The notes below the pieces were generated by a model. That model had not been told where the DNA came from. It made no database searches and was given only the letters and a program-made list of their open reading frames with translations. A DNA stretch of 6,525 nucleotides from Nitrososphaerales archaeon TH5894 (GTDB lineage Archaea > Thermoproteota > Nitrososphaeria > Nitrososphaerales > Nitrososphaeraceae), in contig JAATVK010000235.1 of assembly GCA_014523485.1 (NCBI GenBank), positions 1-6,525 of the forward strand, in the 5' to 3' direction. Made by a program: the position numbers and the translations under genes. The first letter of the stretch is position 1, and every line of letters starts with the position of its first letter. This document shows positions 5,876 through 6,525 of the stretch, in pieces.

Positions 5876-6525
5876 TTATAGATGAAAAACAGTACTAGAA
5901 TTTTTAAATAATAAAAGATCACGCGTTTGTTTATTAAGTTTAAGTTTATCTACAAACTTTATGTAACTCTCCATATTGGAAATAGGCCAATCACTTCCAT
6001 ACAGTAAACGATGGGGCATATCAACATACCTTAATATTTCCTTTATTTTATATGTATAATATTTTTGATCATTTAATGTAAAATTTCCAATTACTAATCC
6101 TGAAATATCTGCATAGACATTTTTATTTTTGTATAGTATTTCTTGACAATCTACTAACCATGGAGTTCCTATATGACACATAATAATAGTTAATTCAGGA
6201 TTATCAACAGCTATATCATCTATATTCAATGGATGCGCAAAGCGAACTTTGCCGGTAGTGGAAAATGTATCTCCAGTATGAATCATAACAGGAACCTTAT
6301 ATTCTGTACAAATGTCATAAATTCTTTGATACTTTTTATCATATGGATAATAATATTCATATCCACAATATAGTTTTATACCTTTTATTAATCCATCTTT
6401 TAGCCATTCTTAGTGTTTTTATTTAAGTACCTTACAGACTTTATAGTACAAGGTATTGCTATGAGTATAAACTTATGTATACGCTATTTGGATACGAGAT
6501 CTAATGAATTTTTCAGCATATATCA
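5876..6525 (-). pseudogene. Amidohydrolase_2-family gene, frameshifted and cut by the window end
   Basis: The frame from 6409 down to the TAA at 5878-5876 (177 residues) reads as the C-terminal two thirds of a TIM-barrel metal-dependent hydrolase: GLIKGIKLYCGYE, then VPVMIHTGDTF, IIMCHIGTPW, NVYADISG and LLYGSDWP. The His of MIHTGD, the His of MCHIG and the Asp of GSDWP match the metal and catalytic residues of the ACMSD-like amidohydrolase_2 family; the N-terminal HxH would lie outside the window. A TAA at 6412-6410 interrupts this frame. Just upstream, another frame carries what looks like the preceding part (HKFILIAIPCTIKSVRYL, 6403-6483), so one base seems lost near 6403-6412. That frame in turn meets a TAG at 6486-6484. 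The ATG at 6286 is internal, not the native start. Substrate cannot be inferred. A decaying gene is likeliest; local sequence errors are the alternative. Confidence 0.7.

Noticed and set aside
1..6525. CRISPR array, insertion sequence or prophage
   Set aside because: No regularly spaced repeats, transposase, terminal inverted repeats or phage genes were found on either strand.

Overview
The window looks like a piece of an AT-rich archaeal chromosome, most likely a soil-type ammonia-oxidising thaumarchaeon (Nitrososphaera/Nitrosocosmicus-like). This rests on a divergent PII protein, a secreted PsbP-like protein, a membrane-anchored LIV-type binding protein, TATA-box promoters close to start codons, T-tract terminators, and long AT-rich gaps between single genes. 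The assignment is an inference from gene style; there is no rRNA or other marker in the window.

Layout. Positions 1-335 (+) hold the 3' end of a DUF2182-type membrane protein with an unusual Met/Asp/Ser-rich tail. A desert of about 1 kb follows (336-1362), with a few inverted repeats and T-tracts but no convincing gene. Positions 1363-3564 (-) hold the main gene: an intact 733-residue protein with nine predicted membrane segments followed by an extracellular type-1 (LIV/Peripla_BP_6) ligand-binding domain. It starts at TTG behind a good Shine-Dalgarno sequence. Upstream of it on the same strand, 3738-3842 is a probable 34-residue small gene with its own TATA box and a T8 terminator. A palindromic TATA element at 3876-3883 sits between this small gene and a divergent PsbP-like secreted-protein gene (3910-4495, +). 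That gene is broken by two single-base losses, each in a T run. After 560 bp of mostly empty sequence comes an intact divergent PII-family gene (5056-5412, +). A 463-bp gap follows, then a broken amidohydrolase gene on the minus strand (5876 to the window end).

How the genes fit together. There is no clear operon: most genes appear to be single transcription units. The binding-protein fusion has no ABC permease or ATPase in the window, and the PII gene has no amtB beside it. Both read as stand-alone sensing components rather than parts of transport operons. Two of the six protein genes longer than 100 codons are broken, so the locus is either decaying or carries indel errors. The intact 734-codon reading frame argues against a uniformly poor sequence.
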